Assembly (NCBI GenBank): GCA_945862325.1
Contig: CAMAXZ010000041.1
Span: forward strand, 1-37,387
DNA: 37,387 nucleotides
Origin: Klebsiella pneumoniae
GTDB taxonomy: Bacteria; Myxococcota_A; UBA796; SXON01
Direction of reading: 5' to 3'
Each line of letters begins with the position of its first letter. Within the stretch, counting starts at the first letter, position 1. The translations under genes and the position numbers were made by a program. The notes beneath the pieces were generated by a model. The model was not told where the DNA came from and made no database searches. It worked only from the letters and a program-made list of their open reading frames with translations. Below, piece after piece: positions 24,734-32,484 of the stretch.

Positions 24734-26140
24734 ATGGACGTCGCGCGGGAAGTCGTCAACGCACAGCTCGCCCTGGCCTGGCGGCGGGCCCCGGCCGTCT
24801 CCCTGCTCGATCGCCTGTTGAACGCCGTCGAGCCGACCCAGGTGCTCGCCGCGGTCGAGGCCGCGCGCGCGCCGTCGCTCGCTTCGGTGTACGAGCCCGG
24901 CGGCCCCCACCCGGCCGCGCTTCGCGCCCGTTTCTCGACGGAGCTCGGACTCACCAGCGCGGAGCTCGCGTTCCGGTCGTTGTACCCGGGGCTCGACGTC
25001 GGCATCTACGCGGCGTCCCACAGCATGGGCATCCCGAGCGTGGCGGGCCCGGCGGCGGTCATCGATCAGTTGGGGCAGCTCTCCCGCTCGGGCATCCGGG
25101 TGTGGGACGACGGGGTGTGGGTGGAGGTCATGGACCGATACCGGGCGGTGTGCGCGGAGCTCGTCGGCGGGTCGCTGTCGCGCGGCGACGTGGCCTGGTT
25201 CCCCAACGTGTCCGAGGCGCTCTCCGCGGTGCTGGAGTGCGTGCGGGGCGGTGCGCTGGTGTACACCGAGGGCCACTTCACCACGGGGCACTACGTGCAC
25301 CACGCGTGGGCGGCGCGGAGCGGCGGCCGGCTTATCGAGGTGCCGGTGGATCCGGACGGCGCGGTCGCCACCGCGCGCCTGCTCGACGCGGTCACCCCCG
25401 ACACGCGCGTGGTGTCGATCAGCCACGCCCTCTTCGAGTCCGGCTGGCTGCAAGACCTGTCGGCCATCGCCGCGGGCGTACGCGAACGCGCGCCGGACGC
25501 CCTGCTGCTCGTGGACGCGTACCAGACCGCCGGCACGGTGCCGATCGACGCCGACGCCCTCGGCGACCACGTGCTCGTCACCGCCGGCGGGCACAAGCAG
25601 CTCCGCAGCGGCACCGGCGCGTCGTTCCTCTACGCCCCCCGCCGCGTCCTGTGCTCCCTCGACCCGGCGCGGACCGGCTGGTGGAACCACGCCGACCCCT
25701 TCGCGTTCGAGAAGGGCCCCGTGCGGCGCGCGCTCGACGCGACGCGCTTCCGCACGGGCACGCCCACCTTGACCGGCATGGCGATGCTCCTCGGCGAGCT
25801 GGCGGCGCTGGCGTCCTCCACGAACGGCGTCTTGCACGACGCCGTCGGCCGCGCCCGCCGCGTCACCGCCGGCCTCGTCCAACGGGGCCTGGAGCGCGCG
25901 GTCGAGCGCGGCCTCGACGTGCGCGGATCGTGGGGCGCCGAGCACCGCGCCGCCTACCTGACGATCCGGCACCCGCGGGCGCGCCACGTGACGGAGGCCC
26001 TCGCCGCCGACGGCATCCAGATCGACTACCGCCCCCTCACCCAGGGCAGCCAGGCGGGCATCCTCCGCGTGTCCGGCAACGCCGCGGGGTTCGGGTACGA
26101 GATGGACGCCGTCATCGACGCGATCGCGCTCGTCCGCTGA
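24734..26140 (+). CDS. PLP-dependent class V aminotransferase-fold enzyme, kynureninase-like
   Basis: 468 residues. Fold-type I PLP enzyme: IYAASHSMGIPSVAG at the domain start, phosphate/aldehyde region FPNVSEALSAVLECV, PLP-ring Asp261 in LLLVDAYQTAGTVPID and the Schiff-base Lys288 in TAGGHKQLRSGTGASFLY. The GTPTLTGMAMLLGEL and C-terminal LRVSGNAAGFGYEMDAVIDAI regions resemble kynureninases, which cleave kynurenine to anthranilate and alanine. The active-site context differs from classical kynureninase (GCGYKYLNGG-type), and the N-terminus is about 80 residues longer before the catalytic start. A different C-C lyase, cysteine lyase or transaminase activity is therefore possible. CGGAG precedes the ATG. 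No tryptophan-pathway neighbours are present. Confidence 0.8.
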   Translation: MDVAREVVNAQLALAWRRAPAVSLLDRLLNAVEPTQVLAAVEAARAPSLASVYEPGGPHPAALRARFSTELGLTSAELAFRSLYPGLDVGIYAASHSMGIPSVAGPAAVIDQLGQLSRSGIRVWDDGVWVEVMDRYRAVCAELVGGSLSRGDVAWFPNVSEALSAVLECVRGGALVYTEGHFTTGHYVHHAWAARSGGRLIEVPVDPDGAVATARLLDAVTPDTRVVSISHALFESGWLQDLSAIAAGVRERAPDALLLVDAYQTAGTVPIDADALGDHVLVTAGGHKQLRSGTGASFLYAPRRVLCSLDPARTGWWNHADPFAFEKGPVRRALDATRFRTGTPTLTGMAMLLGELAALASSTNGVLHDAVGRARRVTAGLVQRGLERAVERGLDVRGSWGAEHRAAYLTIRHPRARHVTEALAADGIQIDYRPLTQGSQAGILRVSGNAAGFGYEMDAVIDAIALVR

Positions 26141-26157
26141 CCTCGCGCAGGCCGGCT

Positions 26158-26613
26158 TCACGCGTCGCCGCGCTCGTCCAGCGCCCACACCGTACGCCCG
26201 GTGATCGCGTCCAGCAGCCACACGCGCGTCGCGCCGTCTGCGTCGACGCCCTCCACCGCCACGCGCGGCGCCACCGGGTGGGCGACGAGCCGGTAGCGCA
26301 GCCCCCCCGGGAGGCCCCGCAGCACGGGGCGCTCGGTGCCCTCCGCCGAGCGGAGCACCACCTCGTGACCCCCCGATCCAGGGCGGACGAGCACGACCCC
26401 GCCGCCGCCGAGCGCCGCGATCGCCACCGGCGCGCGCGCGGCGGCCCAGCTGCCCACGCATCGCACGTCGCCCTCCTCGGTGGCCGCGTAGAGGGCGACG
26501 CCCTCGTCCACCTCCGCGAGGACCCACGCCACCCCGTCCGGCCCGAGCACCGGCGGGTGGACGACCCCGGCCAGACACCGCCCCATCCAAAACAGCATCA
26601 CTACGCACCACAT
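26158..26613 (-). CDS. Small exported protein, beta-propeller-like, unknown function
   Basis: 151 residues. The ATG at 26613 gives a hydrophobic start, MWCVVMLFWMGRCLAGVVHP, consistent with a signal peptide. The mature part has regularly spaced short strands with Asp/Gly turns (GPDGVAWVLAEVDEGVALYAAT, then EEGDVRCVGSW, GGGGVVLVRPG, TRVWLLDAITGRTVWALDE) like two or three blades of a PQQ/WD-type propeller. No family can be named. It converges with the PLP enzyme gene, 17 bases between stops. The 147 bases upstream hold only GC-rich hairpins. Confidence 0.65.
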   Translation of the reverse strand: MWCVVMLFWMGRCLAGVVHPPVLGPDGVAWVLAEVDEGVALYAATEEGDVRCVGSWAAARAPVAIAALGGGGVVLVRPGSGGHEVVLRSAEGTERPVLRGLPGGLRYRLVAHPVAPRVAVEGVDADGATRVWLLDAITGRTVWALDERGDA

Positions 26614-26662
26614 CGCGGACCTCCGCGGGGCCCGTCAGCACGCCGCGTGCCACGCGCTCGAG

Positions 26663-26687
26663 GGCCTCCGGCGAGGCCTCGGAGGCC
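26663..26687 (-). terminator. GC-rich hairpin, possible terminator of the sigma/SDR unit
   Basis: Perfect 8-base arms GGCCTCCG (26663-26670) and CGGAGGCC (26680-26687) with a 9-base loop lie about 75 bases beyond the stop of the leftward SDR gene. A second small hairpin (CCGAC/GTCGG, 26705-26718) sits between. No T-tract follows, so intrinsic termination is doubtful. Confidence 0.25.
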
Positions 26688-26760
26688 GCCGACGTGGCGG
26701 ATGCCCGACGACGGTCGGCGGTTCCGTCACCGCTTCGTCAGGCGCGAAGCGTCCAGGGCG

Positions 26761-27501
26761 TCAGCGCCCGGAGAGGAACGTGAGGCGCTGCAGGACGGCC
26801 TCCGGCAAGCCACGGACCACCGGCATGATCAGCCGCCACCAGCCCGGGATGTAGATCTCGCCGGCCCGCGCGTCCATCGCCGTCACGATGCGCCGCGCGA
26901 CGCCGACGGGCTCCGCGAAGAACACGTTCTTGGTGTGGTCGCGGGTCATCGGCGTGTCCACCGGGCCGAGCTTGATGGTCGTCACGCTGACCGCCGTGGG
27001 GTAAAGCCGCGTGCGCACCCCTTGCATGTAGACGTTGAGCGCGCCTTTTGCCGCTCCGTAGGTGTAATTTCGCGGGCGCCCGCGATCGCCCGCGACGGAG
27101 GTGATGACCGCGAGGCGCGCGCCGCGCTCGAGCGCGTCACACAAGGGCACGAGCACCGACACGGCCGAGAGCAGGTTGGTGCGGAACACCTGCTCCGCCG
27201 CGGCGTACACGCGCTCGGTGTGTTGCTGGTCGCCCAGCAGGCCGTGGGCGACGAGCGCACGATCGACCCCGCCGAGCGCCGCCACGGCCCGCGCGACGAG
27301 CGCGGCGGCGTGGTCCGTCTCGTCGAGGTCGGCGGCTTCGAAGCTGACCTCGGCGCCGGCCGCCCGGCAGCGACCCACCACGGCGGCGAGGCGCCCCGGG
27401 TCACGCCCGACGAGGTGCAGGCGGTCGCCGCGCCGCGCGTGCCGTTCGCAGACCTCCGCGGCGATGGCGGACGTGGCGCCGAAGACGAGGACGCGCTCCA
27501 T
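26761..27501 (-). CDS. Short-chain dehydrogenase/reductase (DprE2-like)
   Basis: 246 residues, cytoplasmic NAD(P)-dependent oxidoreductase. The nucleotide-binding motif is FGATSAIAAEV (residues 7-17), with GRDPGRL after the second strand favouring NADP. The catalytic Ser135, Tyr148 and Lys152 are in ITSVAGDRGRPRNYTYGAAK. TIKLGPVDTPMT and the C-terminal YIPGWWRLIMPVVRGLPEAV resemble SDRs of the decaprenylphosphoryl-ribose 2'-epimerase (DprE2) type, but no DprE1 partner is visible. The ATG at 27501 has AGGA immediately upstream. It follows the sigma factor gene by 32 bases on the same strand and is probably cotranscribed. Confidence 0.85.
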   Translation of the reverse strand: MERVLVFGATSAIAAEVCERHARRGDRLHLVGRDPGRLAAVVGRCRAAGAEVSFEAADLDETDHAAALVARAVAALGGVDRALVAHGLLGDQQHTERVYAAAEQVFRTNLLSAVSVLVPLCDALERGARLAVITSVAGDRGRPRNYTYGAAKGALNVYMQGVRTRLYPTAVSVTTIKLGPVDTPMTRDHTKNVFFAEPVGVARRIVTAMDARAGEIYIPGWWRLIMPVVRGLPEAVLQRLTFLSGR

Positions 27502-27533
27502 TCCTGCCCGTAGCACGGCCGACGACGCCGAGA

Positions 27534-28754
27534 CTACCCCGGATCCCCGTCGAGCCGCGCCACGAGGAACGCCCGTACCGCCGCGTCTTCGGTGAGCCCC
27601 AGGGCGCGCGTGAGGTGCGCGCGCTCCGCCGGGGCGTCGCCGCGGGCCCGGGCGAGGCGGGCGCGCGTGACCCAATACGGCTGGTAGGAAGCCACGTCTC
27701 CCGGCTCGAGGGCGTCGAGCGCCTCCGCCGCGCTCGCGAGGTCTCCGGCGTCGATGCGCGCGGCGGCGCGCCCGATCGCGACGCCGAGCGAGGGCGCATG
27801 CGCCCACAAGAGGTCGTACAACGCCAGGATCGCCGCGTGTTGAGGCACCCCGGTGAAGGCCCGGTGTGCGTGCGCGGACTGGATCGCGGCTTCACACTGG
27901 AAGCGCCCGAACCGCCCGGAACGAGCGGCCTCGCCGAGCATCCATTCGGCCTCCCGAACGAGCGGCTCGCTCCAACGCCGCGGATCCTGTTCGGTCAAGG
28001 GCACGAATCGCCCCCGCTCGTCGCGCCGCGCCCCGCGCCGCGCCTCGCAGTAGGCCATCAGCGCCACGAGCCCCATGACCTCCGGCTCGGCGGGCAAGAG
28101 GCGACCGAGCAGGCGACCGAGGAACAACGCCTCCTCCGCGAGGTCCCGGCCGGCGGCCATGTCGTCCCAGCCCGCGCCGAACGCGGCGTAGATCGCTTGC
28201 AGGACGTCGTCGAGCCGCGCGGGCAGCTCGGCGGCGTCCGGCACGCGGAAGCCGATGCGCGCCGCCTTGATCTTCGCCTTCGCCCGCACGAGGCGCTGGC
28301 TCATCGCCATCGGCGACACCAGGAACGCCGACGCGATGCGCGCCGCGTCGAGGCCGAGGACGGCTTGGAGCATCAGCGGCGTCCGCGAGGCGGGTTCGAT
28401 CGCCGGGTGGGCGCACACGAACAGCAGCGTCAGCCGTTCATCCACGTGCGACCAGGACTCTTCACGAACCTCGCGCTCCTCTGCGAGCAGGATGCGCTCG
28501 GGCTCCGACCGCTCCCGCACCCCGCGGTGCCGCTCGGCGTGACCCACGTTGCGCCGCGCGGCCGTGAGGAGCCACGCGTCGGGCGCGTCCGGGACGCCCC
28601 GCGTGGGCCACGTCGCCAACGCGGCGGCGAAGGCCTCGGCGAGGGCGTCCTCCGCGCCGGCGATGTCCCCCGAGCGCGCCGCGAGGCTGGCGAGGAGGCG
28701 CCCGTAGGCGTCCCGCGCCGCGGCCTCGGCGGCGCGACTCGAGGGCCCGGACAC
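27534..28754 (-). CDS. ECF sigma factor, ECF42-type (with C-terminal DUF6596/TPR region)
   Basis: 406 residues, much longer than a plain ECF sigma factor. Region 2 spans about residues 10-80 (DAYGRLLASLAARSGDIAGAEDALAEAF, DAWLLTAARRNVGHAERHR), and region 4 is at about 105-165 with DAARIASAFLVSPMAMSQRLVRAKAKI as the DNA-binding helix-turn-helix. The C-terminal extension of about 235 residues (DDVLQAIYAAFGAGWDDM, ALMAYCEARRGARRDERG, LYDLLWAHAPSLGVAIGRAA) is characteristic of ECF42. These sigma factors occur next to DGPF/YCII proteins and use the extension instead of an anti-sigma factor. Here the DGPF gene lies one base upstream (TGA-G-GTG), matching that context. Start GTG. Confidence 0.92.
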   Translation of the reverse strand: MSGPSSRAAEAAARDAYGRLLASLAARSGDIAGAEDALAEAFAAALATWPTRGVPDAPDAWLLTAARRNVGHAERHRGVRERSEPERILLAEEREVREESWSHVDERLTLLFVCAHPAIEPASRTPLMLQAVLGLDAARIASAFLVSPMAMSQRLVRAKAKIKAARIGFRVPDAAELPARLDDVLQAIYAAFGAGWDDMAAGRDLAEEALFLGRLLGRLLPAEPEVMGLVALMAYCEARRGARRDERGRFVPLTEQDPRRWSEPLVREAEWMLGEAARSGRFGRFQCEAAIQSAHAHRAFTGVPQHAAILALYDLLWAHAPSLGVAIGRAAARIDAGDLASAAEALDALEPGDVASYQPYWVTRARLARARGDAPAERAHLTRALGLTEDAAVRAFLVARLDGDPG

Positions 28755-28755
28755 C

Positions 28756-29118
28756 TCAGCCGGCCCGGTTCATCGGCATGACCGGGCGGACCTCGACGGA
28801 GCCCGTGTGGGCGCACGGCGCCTTGGCGGCCCACTCGAGCGCGGTGTCGAGGTCGGGCACCTGGATGATGAAGTACCCGCCGAGCTGCTCCTTCGTGTCG
28901 GCGAACGGGCCGTCCTGCACCAGGCGGCGGCCGTCGCGGAGGCGGAGCGTGGTGGAGGTCGACGGGGGCTGGAGGCCGTCCCCGTTGACCACGATGCCCG
29001 ACTTGCCGATCGCCTCGAGGAAGGCGTTCCAGCCGCCCCAGTAGGCCGCGGCGTTGGCGGGGTCGTTGCGGTGGGCGAACGCGCCCGCGTCTTCGTTGAG
29101 GAGGAGCATGAACTGCAT
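28756..29118 (-). CDS. DGPF/YCII-related protein
   Basis: 120 residues of ferredoxin-like YCII fold with the signature DGPFADTKEQLGGYFII at about residues 69-85. It starts MQFMLLLNEDAGAF. DGPF proteins are the standard partners and likely regulon members of ECF42 sigma factors; their biochemical role is not established. The ATG at 29118 is preceded by GGAGA. The stop is separated from the sigma factor start by a single base, so translation is likely coupled. The 80 bases upstream would hold the promoter, possibly autoregulated by the ECF sigma, but I could not identify its elements. Confidence 0.9.
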   Translation of the reverse strand: MQFMLLLNEDAGAFAHRNDPANAAAYWGGWNAFLEAIGKSGIVVNGDGLQPPSTSTTLRLRDGRRLVQDGPFADTKEQLGGYFIIQVPDLDTALEWAAKAPCAHTGSVEVRPVMPMNRAG

Positions 29119-29198
29119 GATGTGATTCTCCGGTTGGGCGTCGCACCGTGCGGCGCCTCACACGGGAGAGCCGCGAGGGGGCGCACGATCGACATGGG

Positions 29199-30707
29199 TC
29201 AGAACGGACGCTCCCCTTTTTTGGGGGCGAGCCCCGCGCGGTTCTCCACGAGCGCGTCGGGGAAGGGCTCCAACCCGAGGTCGTCGCGCGCGTAGACGTC
29301 ATAGTAGCGGTGGCGGTGCTGGTACACGCGCCCGAGGTACGTGTAGGGCACCGTGAGCGACTCGAGCACGGTCCGGTCGTTCGGGTAGCGGAAGCCGGTC
29401 GCCTTGGCCCGGGCGGCGGTGACGACGACGATCCCCGGGTTCGGCGGCACCGACGCGAGGTCGAGGGGCGCCCCGCCGGGGTGCGGCTGGGTGAGCGCTC
29501 GCTCGTGCAGCTCCGCCACGTGATTGTGCGGGCCGACCCAATAGGCGAGCACCCCCGCGTCGCGCGTCGCGACCCACTCCCCGCGCACGCGCGCCGCGAT
29601 GGTCCGCGCGGCCCGCTCCGCGGGGTTGCCCGGCTGCACCGTGTGGGCCCGATCGTACGCGCGCGCGACGCCGCCGTGGGCGAGCGACGCCGTGAGGAGG
29701 CCGATCGCGCCGACGACCCCGATCCCGCGCCGCCAGCCGCCGTCGTCGACCGCGAGCCCGACGAGAACGCACGCCGCCGCGAACGCCGGCATCAGGAGCC
29801 GCCCGCCCGGCATCCACATGTCGACGCGCATCGCGAGCGCCACCGTGAAGGCACCCGCCACCCAGAGCCCGACCCGGCCGAAGGTCGGGCGCAGGTACAC
29901 CGGGGCGCACACGAGCGTGACGGCCGCCAGCGCCCAGAACGCCCGCTCCGGACGAAGATACTCGAGGTTGAACGCGATCTGATCGGCGAGCGACCGCGCG
30001 CTCTTCGCCGCGAGGGTGTTCGGGACGAGCGCGCCGTAGGTGACCCAGCGCCACGCGGTCAGGGCCGCCACGACGAGGACGACCGGCACGAGCGGACGCC
30101 CGTCCCGCGCGCGCGCCGCCACGACCAGGGCGAACAGGCCGCCCACCACGGCGCCCTCGGGCCGCACGACGGGCGCGACCGCCGCCAGCCCCGCCGCGAC
30201 CGGTACCGGCGCCACGGCCGCGGCCCACGCCCCGCACAACACGGTCAGGACGTACAGGCTCGACTCGATGCCGTTGGTCGCGGTGACCGCGAAATGGGGG
30301 CTGGACGCCAGGAGGAACGCCGCGACGAGCGCCCCCGGCGCCGGGGTCGCGGGGTCGCCCGAGGCCGCCGCCCCCAGCGCGCGCGCCGCGCCGTAGGCCG
30401 CCACCACCGCGAGCGCGCCGAAGGTCGCGCCGAGGTGGACCGCGAGGTCGGGCATCGGCGCGCCGAGGGCCTCGCCGACCGCGAGGAGCAGCACGAACGC
30501 GAGGTTGGTGTACCCCTCGACCGCCGGGCCCACGGCGTTGTAGGCGAGCCCGTTGCCCGCGGCGAGCTGCGACGCGTAGCGCGCGGAGATGTACGCGTCG
30601 TCGACCACGCTGGCGTACGTCGGCGCCGCGTTGACGAGGAACACGCCCACACACGCCGCGACCGCGGCGAGTTCGGCCACCGACGCTCTTCGGGACACCG
30701 CGCGCAC
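29199..30707 (-). CDS. GT-C membrane glycosyltransferase-like protein
   Basis: 502 residues with an N-terminal transmembrane helix (AELAAVAACVGVFLVNAAP). An extracytoplasmic loop VVDDAYISARYASQLAAGNG carries the acidic DD pair typical of GT-C enzymes that use polyprenyl-phosphate sugars. VGPAVEGYTNLAFVLLLAVG and about eight further hydrophobic helices follow, then a soluble C-terminal domain of roughly 130 residues (YDRAHTVQPGNPAERAARTI onward). The DDAYISxRYAxxLAxGxGLxYN..VEGYTN pattern is a common bacterial family related to AftB-like arabinosyltransferases. Acceptor unknown. The GTG start is 11 bases after the zinc-ribbon stop; a second GTG three codons later is an alternative. Confidence 0.85.
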   Translation of the reverse strand: MRAVSRRASVAELAAVAACVGVFLVNAAPTYASVVDDAYISARYASQLAAGNGLAYNAVGPAVEGYTNLAFVLLLAVGEALGAPMPDLAVHLGATFGALAVVAAYGAARALGAAASGDPATPAPGALVAAFLLASSPHFAVTATNGIESSLYVLTVLCGAWAAAVAPVPVAAGLAAVAPVVRPEGAVVGGLFALVVAARARDGRPLVPVVLVVAALTAWRWVTYGALVPNTLAAKSARSLADQIAFNLEYLRPERAFWALAAVTLVCAPVYLRPTFGRVGLWVAGAFTVALAMRVDMWMPGGRLLMPAFAAACVLVGLAVDDGGWRRGIGVVGAIGLLTASLAHGGVARAYDRAHTVQPGNPAERAARTIAARVRGEWVATRDAGVLAYWVGPHNHVAELHERALTQPHPGGAPLDLASVPPNPGIVVVTAARAKATGFRYPNDRTVLESLTVPYTYLGRVYQHRHRYYDVYARDDLGLEPFPDALVENRAGLAPKKGERPF

Positions 30708-30718
30708 CTTCGCCGGGC

Positions 30719-31204
30719 TCAGACGCCCTTGAAGAAGTCCTCGTCGCCCGGGTCGAAGGCGCTACGCGCGCTCGGACGCTCGCCCTCCGGCCGACCGGAG
30801 GCTCGCGCGCCCCCGCGGACGACCGGCTTGAGCGTCGGGACGGGGGGCGGCGGCGGCGGCGGCGCCGCAGCGCGATCCGCGTCCTCGTCCACGATCTCGA
30901 CGTCGTCTTCCTTCGTCGAACGGGCGGCGGAGTCCTCTTCCGGCGCCGACAAGGCGGCGGGGCTCGGGGCCGCGGCCGCCTCCGGCGCCGTGTTCACCGA
31001 GACGAACGTCCAGTCCTTCTCGATCACGCGGACGGCGTTGAACGCCGCCATCGCGTCGAGCCCGGCGTCCGTGGCGAGGCGCCGCGCGACCTGGTACCCG
31101 TTGATGCTCACGGTGTTCGACCCGCACGTGGGGCAGGACCGGCTCTGGATGGCGAAGGTGAACGCGGCGGGGACGCGGTGACCGTACAGGCAACGATGGT
31201 CCAT
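30719..31204 (-). CDS. Zinc-ribbon protein with acidic and proline-rich tail
   Basis: 161 residues. The ATG at 31204 is set by a strong AGGAG seven bases upstream. Residues 1-30 contain a likely zinc site (MDHRCLYGH and SRSCPTCGSN: Cys-x3-His plus Cys-x2-Cys). A short helical region follows (YQVARRLATDAGLDAMAAFN). The rest is low complexity: acidic (KEDDVEIVDEDADRA), a run of seven prolines and a basic PVVRGGARASGRPEG segment, ending DPGDEDFFKGV. The disordered tail may recruit a partner; no family is recognised. It lies between the YaaW-GTPase gene and the GT-C gene on the same strand and probably belongs to the grpE-led cluster. Confidence 0.8.
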   Translation of the reverse strand: MDHRCLYGHRVPAAFTFAIQSRSCPTCGSNTVSINGYQVARRLATDAGLDAMAAFNAVRVIEKDWTFVSVNTAPEAAAAPSPAALSAPEEDSAARSTKEDDVEIVDEDADRAAAPPPPPPPVPTLKPVVRGGARASGRPEGERPSARSAFDPGDEDFFKGV

Positions 31205-31287
31205 GCGTGACTCCTGCCCGAGCATGCACCACCGCGCGGGCGGTTGCAACGCGCGCGCCTCGGATTTGCGACGGATCGCGCCGGAGG

Positions 31288-32484
31288 TCAGGGGCGAAGC
31301 GCGTCCGGCGGGGACGGGAGCTCGTCCGGGTCCTTGCCGCGCTCGACGAGGCGCGCGCGGAGCCACGCCCGCACGGCCTCGACGTTGATCGGGCCCGGCG
31401 CGAGCTGCGGCAGCGGATCGAAGGCGACGGCGGCGAAGTCCTGCTCGGCGGCGCCGAGCTTGGCGCGGGCGTCCACGAGGTAGGCGTCGCGGTCCCGCGG
31501 CCGGAGGACGTCGACCTTGTTGACGATGGCGAGCACGGGTTTTCCCGTCGCGACGCACCGCTGATAGTCGTCGAGCTCGCGTCGTTGAACGCCGCCTTCT
31601 GCGTTCACCAGGTACAGGTACACGTCGATGTGGTCGATGACCTGGCGCGCCTCTTCGGTGACGCGCTCCACCACGTCGCCCATCCCCGGGGTGTTCACGA
31701 CGTACAGGGCGGTGGCGGTCGGGAGGCGCTGGATGCTGACCTCGCGGGTGGACCCCGCGATGGGCGAGATGTTTCCCGTCTCGATGCCGAAGAGGGCGCG
31801 GATCGCCGCGTCCTTGCCGGTGCTCGGGCTCCCGACGACGCCCACCGTGACGCGGCGCGTGACGATCTGCCGCAGGCGCGCGACTTGAAGCACCGCGCGC
31901 AGCGCGCGGTCCGGGTCTGGCCGCATGAGGTAGTACAGGACGGCGATCGGCGCGAACATGCGCGTGACGCAGCCCCACGGGCCCACGGTGGCGAGCAGGA
32001 CGCCGAGGCCGGCGGTGGACGCCGGCACTCGCTCGAAGGTCGTCGCGAGGCGGTAGCCGAGCCCGCGCTCGTCCCGCGCGAGCCATTCGTCGAGGTGGTC
32101 GGGCGGATCGCCCCCCATTCCGTAGGTCGCCCACATCGTCGCGCGCGCCTCGGCGGTCGCGCCGACCCACTCGCGCGCGATCGCCGCCCGAACGACCGCG
32201 AGCTCCGTCGCCACGAGGCGCTCGGCGGCGTCGGCGACCTTCGGGACGGCGGCCCCGGCCCGGGCGGCCACGTCGAGGAGGATCTCCTCGTAGGGTGGGC
32301 CTTCCCCACGTCGCAGCACGATGTTCCGCAAGTCGTGGCTCGCGCGGCGCCGCAGGGTGGCCGCCGTGATGCGCGCGAGGTCGCCGAAGCCGAGCCCCGG
32401 CGGGTTGACCCCGACGAGCCGGGCGAGCGGCTCCAGCTCGTCGCGGTGGCAGCGCTGGAGCAGCGCCTCGAGCGGATCGCTCAC
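31288..32484 (-). CDS. YaaW (UPF0174)-like domain fused to an atypical GTPase domain
   Basis: 398 residues. Residues 1-211 resemble the whole of E. coli YaaW (UPF0174): DPLEALLQRCHRDELEPLAR, VLRRGEGPPYEEILLDVAAR, a hydrophobic Gly-rich middle and LRAVLQVARLRQIVTRR. Residues 212-390 form a TRAFAC-like GTPase. The P-loop is GSPSTGKD (218-225), with Asp225 where Ser or Thr should bind Mg. The switch-I region is SPIAGSTREVS, G3 is NTPGMGD (264-270, Asn for Asp) and G4 is NKVD (322-325). A GTG start overlaps the stop of the paralogous GTPase (GTGA), so the two are coupled and may form a heteromer. Cellular role unknown. Confidence 0.85.
   Translation of the reverse strand: MSDPLEALLQRCHRDELEPLARLVGVNPPGLGFGDLARITAATLRRRASHDLRNIVLRRGEGPPYEEILLDVAARAGAAVPKVADAAERLVATELAVVRAAIAREWVGATAEARATMWATYGMGGDPPDHLDEWLARDERGLGYRLATTFERVPASTAGLGVLLATVGPWGCVTRMFAPIAVLYYLMRPDPDRALRAVLQVARLRQIVTRRVTVGVVGSPSTGKDAAIRALFGIETGNISPIAGSTREVSIQRLPTATALYVVNTPGMGDVVERVTEEARQVIDHIDVYLYLVNAEGGVQRRELDDYQRCVATGKPVLAIVNKVDVLRPRDRDAYLVDARAKLGAAEQDFAAVAFDPLPQLAPGPINVEAVRAWLRARLVERGKDPDELPSPPDALRP

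Noticed and set aside
25102..27513. 803-codon plus-strand open frame
   Set aside because: Shadow of the PLP enzyme gene and antisense to the genes at 26158 and 26761; Arg/Pro/His composition and no domain.
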